From the NCBI RefSeq assembly GCF_918797505.1, contig NC_092800.1, positions 36,136,263 to 36,200,262 of the forward strand: 64,000 bases of DNA, in the 5' to 3' direction. Position numbers and translations under genes: made by a program. How positions within the stretch are numbered: position 1 is the first letter of the stretch; every line of letters starts with the position of its first letter. Below are positions 1-10,711 of this stretch, one piece after another. Origin of the DNA: Bemisia tabaci (Eukaryota > Arthropoda > Insecta > Hemiptera > Aleyrodidae). The notes beneath the pieces were generated by a model. That model did not search any database. It saw nothing but the letters and a program-made list of their open reading frames with translations, and was not told where the DNA came from.

Positions 1-80
1 GTTGAAAACGCCTTCAACTTCGTGTGATACATCACCGCACGCATTGGAGTCAATATATTTGTATCAAAAACCATTGTGCA
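1..80. repeat. Diverged fragment of repeat family U
   Basis: The first 80 bases match, with many differences, the middle of the duplicated unit at 13772-14384. Shared stretches are GAAAACGCCTTCAA, a GTGATAC.TCAC block, ACGCATT and TTTGTATCA. The fragment is cut by the window edge, so its true length is unknown. No coding potential is visible. Confidence 0.6.
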
Positions 81-689
81 TCTGGATACTACCTCGTGGG
101 ATTTTGAACTGGTAACCAAGTCACATCAGCCGTACCTAAATTTTATCGGATGTTTTATTTTTTCACGTGGACGTGGATCTGCTGAAAATTTCAGATAATT
201 TTCTTGGTGACGTGTGAAGCAAAATATTTTCAAAATCAAATTAAATCAAAAGGAGATATGTGCTCAATAGATGAGTTGACTTGGCGCCTTTACAGATCCG
301 AATGAAAATTTCGTGAACCGTTTTTGATCTGGCAAAACTATGTGCGGGTCCGCTCGTGAGCACTCCAAAATGAAAAACGCATTCGTGTGAAAAGGACTTC
401 CTTTCTTGAGGAGAATTCGTCTGGTTGCGAAGGAGGGTTGGGCTCCAACAATCCATCAATTCACGCTTTGTGCTACTTTGGTTAAATGAACCAAGCCCCC
501 GGATCTGCCCTTATCTTTTCTCCTCGCGATAATTTCGTGTCATTTTTCAAGGGGGCACCCCGTGCTCTTCGGGCCCCGCGTGAGCGTGTGCATGAGCAAA
601 GGCAGGTTGCCACGTTGCCAAAGTGTACGCACTTGAATTCGTAATAATGGCATTGTTCGATAGAAAAAGGGGTAATGAGGTCGAGGAAA
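81..689. other. Unannotated; no recognisable feature
   Basis: This is mixed-composition sequence with only short open frames. A GC-richer patch at about 540-625 contains the 9-base string GTTGCCAAA, which recurs in several MITE families of this window. I see no gene or clear repeat boundary. Confidence 0.5.
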
Positions 690-1103
690 CACTGAAAAAA
701 AAATCTCGGTGTATTTACTAAGAAAAGGGTAAAATTACCAAGAATTCAGGGTTCTATTTGATCTCAGTTTTTTCTTGATAAAATTACCATTTATGGAATT
801 GGTAATTTTACCGAGAAATCTCGGTAAAATTATTGAACTTTCTCGGTAATTTTACTGGACCTTGGTGAAAACGCTAATATTTTTTATCGACTGTGGTAGA
901 ATTACCGAGATAACATGGCAAAGTTACCGGGAATTGATTACCAATAAAAGTGGTATTCTTACCTGAAAAAAACAGTATAAAAAACCAGTTTTTGGGTAAG
1001 CTTATCAGTCTGTCTTGGTAAAATTACCAATAATTAGTAAAAAAGTGAGATGGTAAAGGTACCAACGGATTTTGGTAAAAACGCCGAGAATTTTGTTTCA
1101 GTG
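690..1103 (+). mobile_element. Family A MITE, copy A1 (CACTA-like ends)
   Basis: This 414-bp element begins CACTGAAAAAAAAATCTCGG and ends CCGAGAATTTTGTTTCAGTG, so the terminal arms are inverted. The duplicated target is AA (or AAA), with left flank gaggaaa and right flank aaacgagg. Inside, GGTAAAATTACC and close variants recur in both orientations. There is no open frame of note. Four more copies lie at 20659, 32682, 43236 and 57334. CACTG ends with a 2-bp duplication fit the CACTA/EnSpm superfamily; this is inferred because no transposase is present. Confidence 0.85.
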
Positions 1104-2108
1104 AAACGAGGACTTGAGGTGACAGCTCGCGATGGGTAACGAGTTGGGATTTAAAATTGAGATTGTATAGGAGAATGTTCCCTTGTTAAAATTTTAGTAT
1201 AATCCGATGAGTTCATTACAAAAATCCTTTTTCACTCATGTGTGAGATGAGAAACCGCTTTTCGTGTGCGTTAATTCAAAGTTCCAGCTCGCAAGAGAAC
1301 AAACGTTAACCAGTAGAAAATCGAGCAATTTCAGTATGTTTTACGATGAAAGATTTTTTTCTAATGACTGCACTTTTCTTGACAAGCTCTGAAAATTATA
1401 TGGAAGGGGCAATTGTATCAAATCAAATAAGAATTATTTGCCGAGCAGGTTAAACAGCTTGAAAGGTCAATCTGACCTCTGCTGATTTTGGTTTTTTCGC
1501 GAGGGAGCAGTTGAGATTTACTGATTTTATTATAAATTATGAGCAATAATTTTTCACTTTAGAGTTCAGCACTCTTGAAAATTTAGGATACGTTCAAGCG
1601 TTCTGTGTGAAATTGTGTATTGTGTTTGTTCATGTATTGTGAAACTTTAATCTTTACTGAGTCACCTATCTTGTTCATTTTGTAGTTAGTTTGCAGCACA
1701 GCAAGAAAACCTGCCGTGCTTCGAAAGTATATATTTTCTGTTTTTGATGCTCACTAACTAATACCTTCAAAACATCAAATTGATTTCGATCCATTCATCA
1801 CGGATGAAATAAGTCTTAAATAACGACACTGCCGAAGCTGAGAACGGCGCCGGCCCCTTCATGCAATGCAACTGGGCTGCAGTTAAGGAAGTTTTGCGTA
1901 ATTATCGATTTAATATAGGGAATGTTCCTAGACCGCTGAATTGTCGTCAAATGAGAGAGACAGTCCCTCGATCTTGAAAAAAACATGATGACATTTACCA
2001 GGTTTTGAATTTCTCCTCCCCATTCATAGAGAACACGATAGCAGCATTTTTACATACAACTCTTGCTGCACAGAGAATGCATAAGAATATATTCTAGATA
2101 GATATATT
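1104..2108. other. Unannotated AT-rich stretch
   Basis: No repeat copy, RNA or supportable reading frame was seen. There is a small GC-rich patch near 1838-1880. Confidence 0.5.
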
Positions 2109-2109
2109 C

Positions 2110-2145
2110 AATTTTCAAGGTAGACAAGAGTCTACCTTGAAAATT
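2110..2145. repeat. Perfect 16-bp-arm hairpin with a third arm
   Basis: Arms AATTTTCAAGGTAGAC (2110-2125) and GTCTACCTTGAAAATT (2130-2145) are exact inverted repeats around a 4-base loop. A third partial arm, GTCTACCTTGAATATT, follows at about 2157-2172, so the right arm is repeated directly. It may be the remnant of a foldback element. No terminator or RNA context was seen. Confidence 0.75.
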
Positions 2146-2279
2146 ACTAGACTAGAGTCTACCTTGAATATTAGAGGTAAAATAGGAATAGCGCATTCCA
2201 CTTTCTCTTCGTGTCTATTTTGTTTCCTCAAAATTGTCTTGTCAGAACGCCTCATCAGGTAAAATTATCGTGATTCCAG

Positions 2280-3240
2280 CCACTCTCTTCTCCCCGTAGT
2301 ACGTCTAATCGGCAAACCATTTCGCCGAACGATTCAATCGCGGTTCACGAACTCCAGATCCCCAAGATTGATGTGTGCATTCACCTCCCGCCTAAACACA
2401 TTCCACGCCGGTGAAAGAAAGAGGAGGGGCACCTCAGCCCCTCCTTTTAACTCCCTAGCTCTAGCTTCCCACCCCTACCCCTCAGCCCTTAGACTCCTGG
2501 AGGGAGGGAGTAGCAAAGTCAAAAAGCGATTTATCAATTTCCATAAATCCACGGCGGGAAATCGCGGTCTGATACGAATGCGAACGCGCTTTTTATTCGA
2601 ACGCATTACGTCGCTCCTCAGACGTATGTCGTAACTACGCTTTGGCATGACCCCTGGCGGCCTTATAACCCCACACTTTTCGGGGCTCACGTCAGGGAAG
2701 AGATACGCTCTTCCGTCAGAGGTGCGACGATTATCTCATTCGGCGCCGCGAAAGGCGATTTGTCACGGGCCTAATTTGCCGAGGGAAAAACGAGGCGGGG
2801 GAGAGGGGGCCGGCAGTTTGAGGGGGGGTGGGGGGGTGAAAAGGAAACTGATGGTAAGTGAGCCGTCCGACAACCTGGAGAACAAAAGCCGCGGTCCCGC
2901 CGAGTTGTTGCCCCCGGAGAATTTTAATTTCTGAGCTGGCGTTTTTTTGCACGTATGTGCGTTTCTCTGAATTTCGCGGTTGCATATGCTCCCATCCCCC
3001 CTCTACCGCTCCCCTTTGATTTCCGAGATGAGAGAACGAAGGTTTTAAAATCTCGCCCTATCCTTCCCCCCCCCCCCCAGGCCCCCCTGGCCAGATACTA
3101 GGGATGGTTGGATTCGTTCTCTCTGGTGAAGGGGTAGGATGGGGGAGGAGGAGAATATGAGAGAGAGGCGAGGGGGAGAGAGAGGAGGGAAAGTAAAGAG
3201 AGAAGTGGATCTTTAAAATAGAGGTGGTACGTGTACAGGG
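2280..3240. other. GC-richer island with purine-rich and poly-C tracts
   Basis: This block is clearly richer in G+C than its surroundings and matches no other part of the window. It holds C-rich and G-rich runs (around 2820-2840 and 3066-3080) and a purine-rich strand at about 3125-3215. Frames of up to 95 codons occur on both strands, but they overlap each other and resemble no known protein, so I do not call a gene. It could be unique host sequence containing short exons or regulatory DNA. Confidence 0.4.
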
Positions 3241-3257
3241 TGGGGCAGTGGTCTATG

Positions 3258-3510
3258 CTGCCGTGCTAAGGACGAACGCCGTATGAGGCCTCAGACGTTG
3301 CCAAATTTCTTTTGATAAAAACCGAATTTACTGAAAAAATTGTGAATATTTTTTTCCGAAATTTTCAGACACTGTTGTACGCGATTTAATCTAAAATATC
3401 TGAAAATTTCAAATGAAAATGTGCACGAATGTCGTCAAAAATACATTTTTTATCGGGGGAAATTTGGCAACACTCGAATGTTCATACGACGTTTTTCCAT
3501 AGCACGGCAG
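3258..3510. mobile_element. Family F MITE, copy F1
   Basis: The ends are CTGCCGTGCTAAGG and the inverse CC(A)TAGCACGGCAG. The element is 253 bp. The flanks TATG on both sides form a 4-bp target duplication. The subterminal GTTGCCAAATTTC / AATTTGGCAAC pair continues the inverted arms. It has no coding capacity. This is one of about a dozen copies in the window. Confidence 0.9.
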
Positions 3511-3603
3511 TATGGGCAACTGAACATGTTTTTAACGGGTGCAGCATGGTGATTGAAATTCGGGTAAGTCCATCGTGAGAGAAAACAAAAATAATTTACC
3601 AAC

Positions 3604-4338
3604 ACACTGAAAGAAAAAAGTTCGATCCAGAACCTAACTTCGGTGTTCCATATCGTTCGGACCGTTTGGTTTTTCTAACTATCCTATTGCTTCGTAAAAC
3701 CGTAGTTCGATTTATGCAAACGAGCTTTTGGCTGAAATTGACTAAACTGAAAAGAAGGTTGTTGAATGATTGTTGAAAGAACCGAATGGTCAGTTTGACA
3801 AACCAAATTGTTTGATTAAGTTGATATGCAATATGAAATTGTTTTTAAGTAATTGAATTTTCTTTCGACACCAGATCGCAATTTTGCTTCCTTTCACAGA
3901 AACTGCCAGCTCTCCGAAATTTTAAATTATGAACTGCTCTTGATTTAAAGTGTTTGCATTTACACATTGTCATTCCGAAATGGCGGCCGGTCGAAGTTTT
4001 GAAAAGTTTGACTTCTTTAGGCGTCATTTTGAATTCAAGATAGTTACAATCATTCGATTTCAACACAAATGTTCCTTTCTTCTCCCTAGAAATTTCAGTT
4101 GGATCATCAGGAATTTCTGGTTCCTTTCATTTCGAGGAGAGGTCCGGTTGATTTAAAGAGATTTCCAGATGATTCAACGGAAGTTTCTGTTGCAGCATAT
4201 TCGATAGTAACAGTTTCCTAATTGAAAGTGAAGATTCGAAAATCGACTTGGATTTTTGCTCCATCCTGTATACAAAAACTCAAAAGATATGCTGACTGAG
4301 ACCGCTAGCGCCGAGTTACTTTTTTCTCTGCGTATGGA
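3604..4338. mobile_element. Candidate CACTG-ended element, boundaries uncertain
   Basis: A CACTGAAAGAAAAAAGTTC start resembles the ends of families A and Z. A possible degenerate right end (TTTTTTCTCTGCG) lies near 4325-4338. The interior contains GAACCGAA-like strings also found at 47528-47740. No target duplication could be confirmed. Confidence 0.3.
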
Positions 4339-4616
4339 CCACATTTGCATTTCCTCGGTGTTGATTTAATTACTGGGGGATAAAATTTCCCCGTGAGTGA
4401 CACGATGAAAGCCTTTGATCTGGAGTGTGGCTTAAACGAAAAGATATGCAGAATGCGACTGACATGCAATTGTTTTTTTTTTTTTTTCGTGTGATAAATG
4501 TAAAGAAATTAAAACACTCATTTACGACGATGCAGTGCTTTTACGCAAAAAAATCCAAGCCCAGAGAATGATTCCTGTTTTTCCGAAAGGCTCCTAGCGT
4601 CAACACCTTTTGAGAA

Positions 4617-5166
4617 TAGACCACTAGACAAGGTACGAATTTAAGCAATCTGATACATGTTTCTTAATCAGAATTTCACGTGAAACACGATCCTTACAAC
4701 GAAAATTACTGAAAGCAACTCCTAACAAAGATATTAACGTTTTTATTTCACATTGGCTACAAAGAATTTGAACTGCCCGCTCACAAGAAACTCAGAGCTC
4801 TATGCGAGTCAAATCGCGCACTACAACGGTTTCAGCAAGCCTCTCAATCGAGCAATGTTCATTTTCCACCATGTGTTGTTCAAATTATGAGCTATTTGCT
4901 ACAGCTGAGCCAAAGCGTCAAGATTGAGGTTGCCAGATTTTTATATCACAGAGACTGTCATGATAACGTTTAGCGCGCGATGTGAATCACGTAGAGCATT
5001 GAGTTTTAATGAGCGGGTGGTTTGAATTCACACATCAAGAATCATCAAATATCTTAGTAAGGAGTTAATTTCGGTAATTTTCTATGTGCGCATCGTGTTC
5101 TATATGAAATTTTAGTTAAGAAACATGTATCAGAATGCTGAAATTTCTACCTTGTCTAGTGGTCCA
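4617..5166. mobile_element. Family H MITE, copy H1
   Basis: This 550-bp foldback element has a TaGACCACTAGACAAGGTAC left end and a GTAgAAATTTC-flanked CCTTGTCTAGTGGTCCA right end. The arms are inverted along most of the element, with internal pairs around GCCCGCTCA / TGAGCGGG. The flanks read gaAT and ATtca, consistent with insertion at AATT. Other copies are at 31685, 33828, 35635 and 39784. Confidence 0.85.
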
Positions 5167-6020
5167 TTCAAACAGTTAGTGAATGTAGAAAGCAGAGGAT
5201 CACTAGGTTTCGATGTCTTTGGTGATCAAATATACAAATAATTCCGCCATTAAAGCACATTTGTTAAAAACGAGGCCATCGGTTTTCCTCAGTTGATAAT
5301 AGAATTGATACACTTTTGCGATAAGGCTATTACTAATAACTCATATTGATAAAACTTGGAACTGAAGGCATCACTTCACAAGCAATCATATCCCGACTCA
5401 CCGAAGCTGTGCTGATTAAGTCATGCTTGTATGTTCCAGCTAATAAAAGAGCAAGGCTTGTGTACCTGAAACAATAACAAAAAATTCGAATATTAAAGTC
5501 AAGCTTTACAATTTCTTAATATCTAAGCCTTTACACTGTAACCTCCGTGAAAATATCATATTGTTTTTTGTTTTTGTTTTTTTTTGGCGCGTATACGTAG
5601 TATACCGCCTTTGCGATCGTTTCGAACCCTACTCGATACAATAACCGAGTCCCTTAGTTCCTTACCGAAAAGTGACTACCGCGAACTTCTGAGATTTTCC
5701 AAAGCGTGTAAAAAGTTTATTTATCCGTCAATAATTATGATTTAAAGTTGTTTCTCATTCTGGGGCTCGCTAGTTTATGTGCAGTGAATACCAAGAGTCT
5801 ACGTTACTTGGTTTTTTTAAAAAAAGCCTAAGAGTACGACGCGCTGATTTAAAATATGCATATATAAGCGGAAGCAAGCGAACTGATTCGAGGATGGCTG
5901 ACCAGTTCGGCACTCCTTGAATGAGAATTTCACTCACTCCGTTTTGTTCAAAACGTTGCTTTGACATATCTCCACACCACTGTTATCCTTTTCAAAAGTT
6001 GGTACTCCTTGCTCTGATAG
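5167..6020. other. Unannotated AT-rich stretch with a small palindrome
   Basis: No gene or family copy was recognised. A short inverted repeat, GGCGcgTATAC-gta-GTATAccGCC, lies at 5586-5609, just after a T-rich run. Confidence 0.4.
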
Positions 6021-6235
6021 CCGGGGCCAGCAGGATAGTGGTAAGTGCAATCTGTGATGAGCCTCGAGACTCATTAGACCATTTGCTAAACCTGGCTCAT
6101 ACAGGAGTCCACTCAGCCCTCTCGTCCCCACGCTCCTGATCACTGCGTCGGCGTCACGAAGAACAATGGGCCTTGGGCCGCCTTGGGTCCCAACGCGGCC
6201 GATACCCGTACCCCAATTACTCACGCTTCATTAAC
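6021..6235. other. GC-richer patch, no recognised gene
   Basis: Frames of 72 and 96 codons overlap on opposite strands and resemble no protein I know. No repeat copies of it occur in the window. It is listed as possible single-copy sequence only. Confidence 0.3.
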
Positions 6236-6711
6236 CATTTCACCGTCACGCTAGGATTCGTCCAATTTTCAAAAAAAATTGTTTCGCGTGTATTTAGCAA
6301 TTTTTTCCTTACTCTCCGTTAAAACACAAATAAAAAGAGACCTCATTCATAAAAATCGGCCGAATAGAAGAGAAGTTACAGTAATCGAAATCCGAAGAAA
6401 TGAACAAAACCTCGACTTCTCGATACGAAAAATAAAATGAAGGGGGAAAAAAGAAAGTATAAATTACAATTAAATATAATTGACCTCAGAATTTGACAAG
6501 CAATTCATTTATATACCTAACGCTGAAAAAACTGGGAGAAATTACAAAAAATTCGCCTCTTGCAAGGGGCTTCTTTGTAAGAATTTTGACCTGAAGACAA
6601 CGGTCGAATAACAGCAGTACTCCATACAATACACGGTGTGCCTGAACGAGTTAAACATTTTTTATACGTCCAAATCGAAAAATCGTTATATTTTTAACTA
6701 CAATGTCTCTT

Positions 6712-6724
6712 GAATCGTTTAAGC

Positions 6725-6763
<39 letters not shown>

Positions 6764-7775
6764 CCGTCGAGATTCTGGAACGCAAAGCCGCTTTAAAAGT
6801 ATTCTGGGGCTATAATAGCTAAATCACCGGTAGTAAATCCCGTTATATTATTAAAAAGAAATTGACTCCATAGTTTAATTCCTTAGTTTCTTGAATACGA
6901 TTATTTTAAGATCTTAAACATTTATACCACCAATTTTAGACATGGGGTGATTTCCTGAGAGCCGATAATATCACGAATTTCTCATAGAACCCTTCAACAG
7001 TGGCTTGCTTTTTTGGCAGCCGATTCGGCCATCGAACCGGAGTTTAAGTGGAAGCTGATAATAACCCAAAGCTCTGAGAAAAATTTTGAGATGAGTATAA
7101 GAACGGTTTGTTGTAAGTAACGAGGAGAGGCGGGCAAAGCGGTTAAAATCCGATCTAATTTTTACAGTTTTTCTGTTGAATTAATGTTGCCGCGGGCTTC
7201 TGACTGTGTCCACACATAGTTTCTGTTCAGCATATCGATACATAAGTATTTACACACGTAGAATCTAATTTTCACGTCGGGGAGTCGACATATTTTGTAT
7301 TTTTCGATTTTATACGGAAAATTGATGGTTTTTCGGGATTGAAATTATTATTGTTTCATGAAAAATAAATGCACCCAAAATGACTATAGCATATTGATTT
7401 TTACACATTTGCACTCACGAAATTGGTTGGTAAATTCAACGAGTGGGTGCATCGACCTGGTATATCAAGTTTCTGCAATTTTTTACGGCAAATCAGTAGA
7501 TTTTCGGGATGTAGATTGCTTACTTTCAATTCATGAATGAATAAAGCAACGACATGGTTGAACTTCTTTGCATGGAAAGACGTTTAAAATAACAAAATCA
7601 AGACGTCTTTAATGCAATTGCATTTATATCGAGTCAATTTCTTTTCAATAATATAACGGGATTTTTACTACCGGTGATTGGGTATTTTAGCCCCAGAATA
7701 CCTTTAAATCGACTTTATCTTTTAGGAGTTCGACAGAATTTTTCCTTTCTTCGCTTAAATTATTCCGTAGCACTT
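6712..7775. mobile_element. Family Y long-terminal-inverted foldback element
   Basis: Arms at 6791-6869 and 7631-7710 are inverted copies of about 80 bp sharing TATTCTGGGGCTA, ATCACCGGTAGTAAA, CCCGTTATATTATT and AGAAATTGACTC. Weaker similarity extends outward to about 6712 and 7775. In the left outer arm the 36-base A tract (6726-6761) replaces a short A-rich stretch of the right arm. Outer limits may reach about 6630 and 7885. The interior carries two diverged direct copies ending in TTTTCGGGATT/G (near 7270-7345 and 7455-7515). No transposase is present. Confidence 0.7.
6726..6761 (+). repeat. Poly-A tract, 36 bases
   Basis: This is an uninterrupted A run inside the left arm of element Y. 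The matching part of the right arm has only a short A-rich stretch, so the run grew after insertion. It does not mark a retrotransposon tail here. Confidence 0.9.
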
Positions 7776-7885
7776 TTCTTCAAGAATCTGATTAGATTTT
7801 GCTTGAGGCAGATCAAAAAACTTAAATTCGATCGAATAGCTTTCTACATTCACAATACACGGTCTCGTCAAGGTGCGTCTTTGAC

Positions 7886-8685
7886 CTCGCAGTGTTGGAT
7901 CGTGAATTCTCTTGTTGTGCTGTTTGCCTGTTTTGAAATCTCTGTAAATGAAAACTAAAGGGGTTGATATGTGCGAGTTAATGACGCGCCTTATCAACAC
8001 ATTGTGTTGGAGTTCACTGCTTGTTTTTTTTTTGCTGCAGTTCACTCAAAAATTGATATTGGTCTACGAGGGCGGAAATTTTTGCACATCGATTTTTGTC
8101 ACCTTCAGTAGAGAATTGTAATCTTAAGATTTCGACGGGAAAATCTTTGTAGTGTCGGGAAGAATAAGTCACTAGCAGATGTTGATTCACATTTGGGCCG
8201 TAGTGGGAATTTTAAAAGGCTATTTCCCAAAACTGTACTTTCCCAAATCTAAACCGCAAACTTCAAACGTGTAAACATTATTAATCATATTGATTTGTCA
8301 TTTTGGTAGGTTCTAATGCCACTGCAAACATCTTCGTAGATCACTACTCATGCGCTACTACCAGTAACACAGTTTTGAGTTTTTGTGGACAAACGTCCTT
8401 TTCCCGCAGGCGGTCAAATTTTTTTATGTCATTGCAGTATACTGCTAGATACATAAAAAAAACGCGCACATGCTGCAAAAGATTGGTTTCATTTCTTTTA
8501 GTTCTTGTCCATGTCTCAATGGTTAAGTCTCACTCCTATTCGATGCAACGAGGAAGTCACAATGGAAAAGTTCAGAAGCAAATTGGCAAAACAGTCACCA
8601 TTGCGGCACGCTTAAACAGAGATCGCGTGAAATTCGCCTTTTTGTTACTGTAAAATGAAATATAAAGAGGCGATTCACTTGAATT
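7886..8685. other. Unannotated; one 116-codon frame without recognisable product
   Basis: A plus-strand frame at 8303-8653 is fairly long for this AT-rich DNA, but it shows no motif or family resemblance. I treat it as chance. No repeat copies were found. Confidence 0.3.
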
Positions 8686-8689
8686 AGTG

Positions 8690-8770
8690 CGCTCTTCGCG
8701 CAAATATGAACGAGACATTCTCACTAATTTCTCACGTGCAAATTAGCAAATCTTGTTTGCGCGAAGTCTA
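8690..8770. repeat. Imperfect inverted repeat (CTTCGCGCAAA / TTTGCGCGAAG)
   Basis: Exact 11-base arms at about 8694-8704 and 8757-8767 enclose roughly 50 bases. It could be a short foldback remnant. There is no second copy in the window. Confidence 0.6.
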
Positions 8771-9644
8771 TTCATGATTTGTTACGTTGACCTGTCTTGA
8801 AGAGCTGGCCGACGCTTTAATCTATTCTATTATCTTTAAAAGACCGCTCATTCTTCAATTTCTCGTGCTTTTTACATCCATTCTTTCACTTTTGTGGTTT
8901 GCATTTCATCATTAACCAAAATTATTTAAAATTCATGAGCCACTTGGAATAGTTTTTCTCCTTGTCGCCAGCGAACTGCGATATTCGTTGTGACCATCCG
9001 CACGGAATAGAATAGCGAAATTTGAAATTGAGTAATTGGTGTCATCGCTCGGGGAAAAAAACCAATACAAAGGATTGACGTAAATAGCGCCGAAAGATTT
9101 AGATTCAACCCGAGGTTTAGACAGTTTAAAGTTGACGGTTCAGAAAGCTCGGTTTTATGAAGAAGGGTATTTTTCACGTTGTATATTTCGTGTCATATTT
9201 GGGTTTCAGAATTTTGAATTATAATTCATTCATATACCTTCCTATGTTACCCTAGGTCGATCTCAATTCATTTTTTGGTAAAATACAGGTGTGTCTTTTA
9301 GGTTTTAGGAACTCGAATTTCAAAATCTCAACTCAGTTTGAGGAAAAAGCTGTTTCCTGATATATTATCATCAGTGTATGAAATTACTTTCATCGTGGAT
9401 GCTTACAAAAGGTAATAAAAATGAAGTAATTCGTATGTTGCAATTATTTAACTGCGGTTCAAACTTTGTGAACCTAAAAGTTCGATGTAATTTGTTGACT
9501 TTGACTCAGGACTTTTAAAATTAGTACTATTTTATTTGTGGCACTACAAAAGGACACTATGGAACGGGAAGCACAGTTACACAACTACTAAGAATAGTGT
9601 GCAAACTGAATCGGTGTGCGTAAGTCCAAATACTCATGAGCCAC
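8771..9644. other. Unannotated AT-rich stretch
   Basis: No gene, repeat-family copy or notable hairpin was identified. Confidence 0.4.
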
Positions 9645-9897
9645 CAACGGTGCTAAGGAAGAACGCCGTATAAACCTTCAGACGTTGCCACATTTTCTTT
9701 AGATAAAATACAAATTTTTAGGAAAATTTGTGAACATTTTTCCTCTACATTTTTGGACAATTTTGTACGCAATTTGAACTAAATTATCTGAAAATTTTAG
9801 AGGAAAATATTCATAACTTTCTTAAAAAAACATATTTTATCCGGGGAAATTTGGCAACTTTCGAATGTTCATACGGCGTTTTTCCTTAACACGGCAG
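9645..9897. mobile_element. Family F MITE, copy F2, degraded left end
   Basis: The right end ...TTCCTTAACACGGCAG is intact. The left end is changed to caacGGTGCTAAGGAAGAACGCCGTAT. The interior matches the other F copies. No clean target duplication remains. Confidence 0.8.
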
Positions 9898-10505
9898 CCC
9901 TAGCGTCCCGCGTGATCAACGAAAGCCAGGGCACATATGATTTTGCACTTACGCCCGTCTAAAAGAAACTGATTCAATCACGGTTCCAGTATCCACCTCG
10001 GTAACTGAGAAATCCATCCATAGTTGGCTTGAATTCACCTGCTCACCTCGCGTCACATGCTACCAAGCGTAGCCGAGTCAATTAGTTTCATAAAGTTTCA
10101 AATTAAATACAAGAATAATCGAGTCTAAACCACTTGAAAGCCATTCATTGCGTCAACTCGAAACTTTTCGAAAGTAAATAAGAGTATCTGCGAAGCGGAA
10201 CGGGGTGAATTAAAATGCGCCCGCCTCGCTAGCGCCGCTGGAGACACTTCCAGCATGCCACGTTGCCAAACCTGCATAATATTCGACTTTTTTCCATAGT
10301 CTGCATTGATGGATACCTGCGTTTCGGCAACCTTGGAAAGGGTGCCCCTTGAGACGTCCTTGAAATGATTTACACACACTTCCGGCTGCGGAATCGGCGC
10401 CCCGGTATTCTAACCTCAAACAGCCCTCGACGCACCGCAGACAGCGATGCCAGTTTGTCTTCCAAATTGCAGGATTTCTAATGTATGTCCGATCAGGACA
10501 CATTA
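9898..10505. other. Unannotated, partly GC-richer stretch
   Basis: Minus-strand frames of 84 and 97 codons (10125-10379, 10210-10503) overlap in different phases and resemble nothing known. The string ACGTTGCCAAA occurs at about 10260. No gene is called. Confidence 0.35.
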
Positions 10506-10509
10506 AAAA

Positions 10510-10711
10510 TTGGAAGGAAGATAATCAGGAGCGTAAGAAGAAACATACGGAACGGAGGAGGATAAGAAGAATAAAAAGGGAAGAAAAAGAAGAGGAACGA
10601 GGAAAGGGAGAAAAGGGAGAGAGAGAGGAGAAAGAAGATAGATGAATTTATTTTTATTCATGCTCTCTTTCCTTTTTTCTTCTTTTTTTTCTCCCTTATC
10701 CTTCAAGGAGT
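10510..10711 (+). repeat. Purine-rich tract facing a pyrimidine-rich tract
   Basis: About 130 bases are nearly all A/G (10510-10643). They are followed by a small GATGAATTTATTTTTATTCATG palindromic zone and then about 50 bases nearly all C/T (10660-10711). The arrangement is a low-complexity inverted repeat able to fold back or form triplex-like structure. Confidence 0.7.

Noticed and set aside
5586..5640. tRNA T-arm-like GGGTTCGAA on the minus strand near 5630
   Set aside because: The rest of a tRNA (anticodon arm, acceptor pairing) is not present.
8303..8653. 116-codon plus-strand frame
   Set aside because: No motif, family resemblance or codon pattern distinguishes it from chance in AT-rich DNA.
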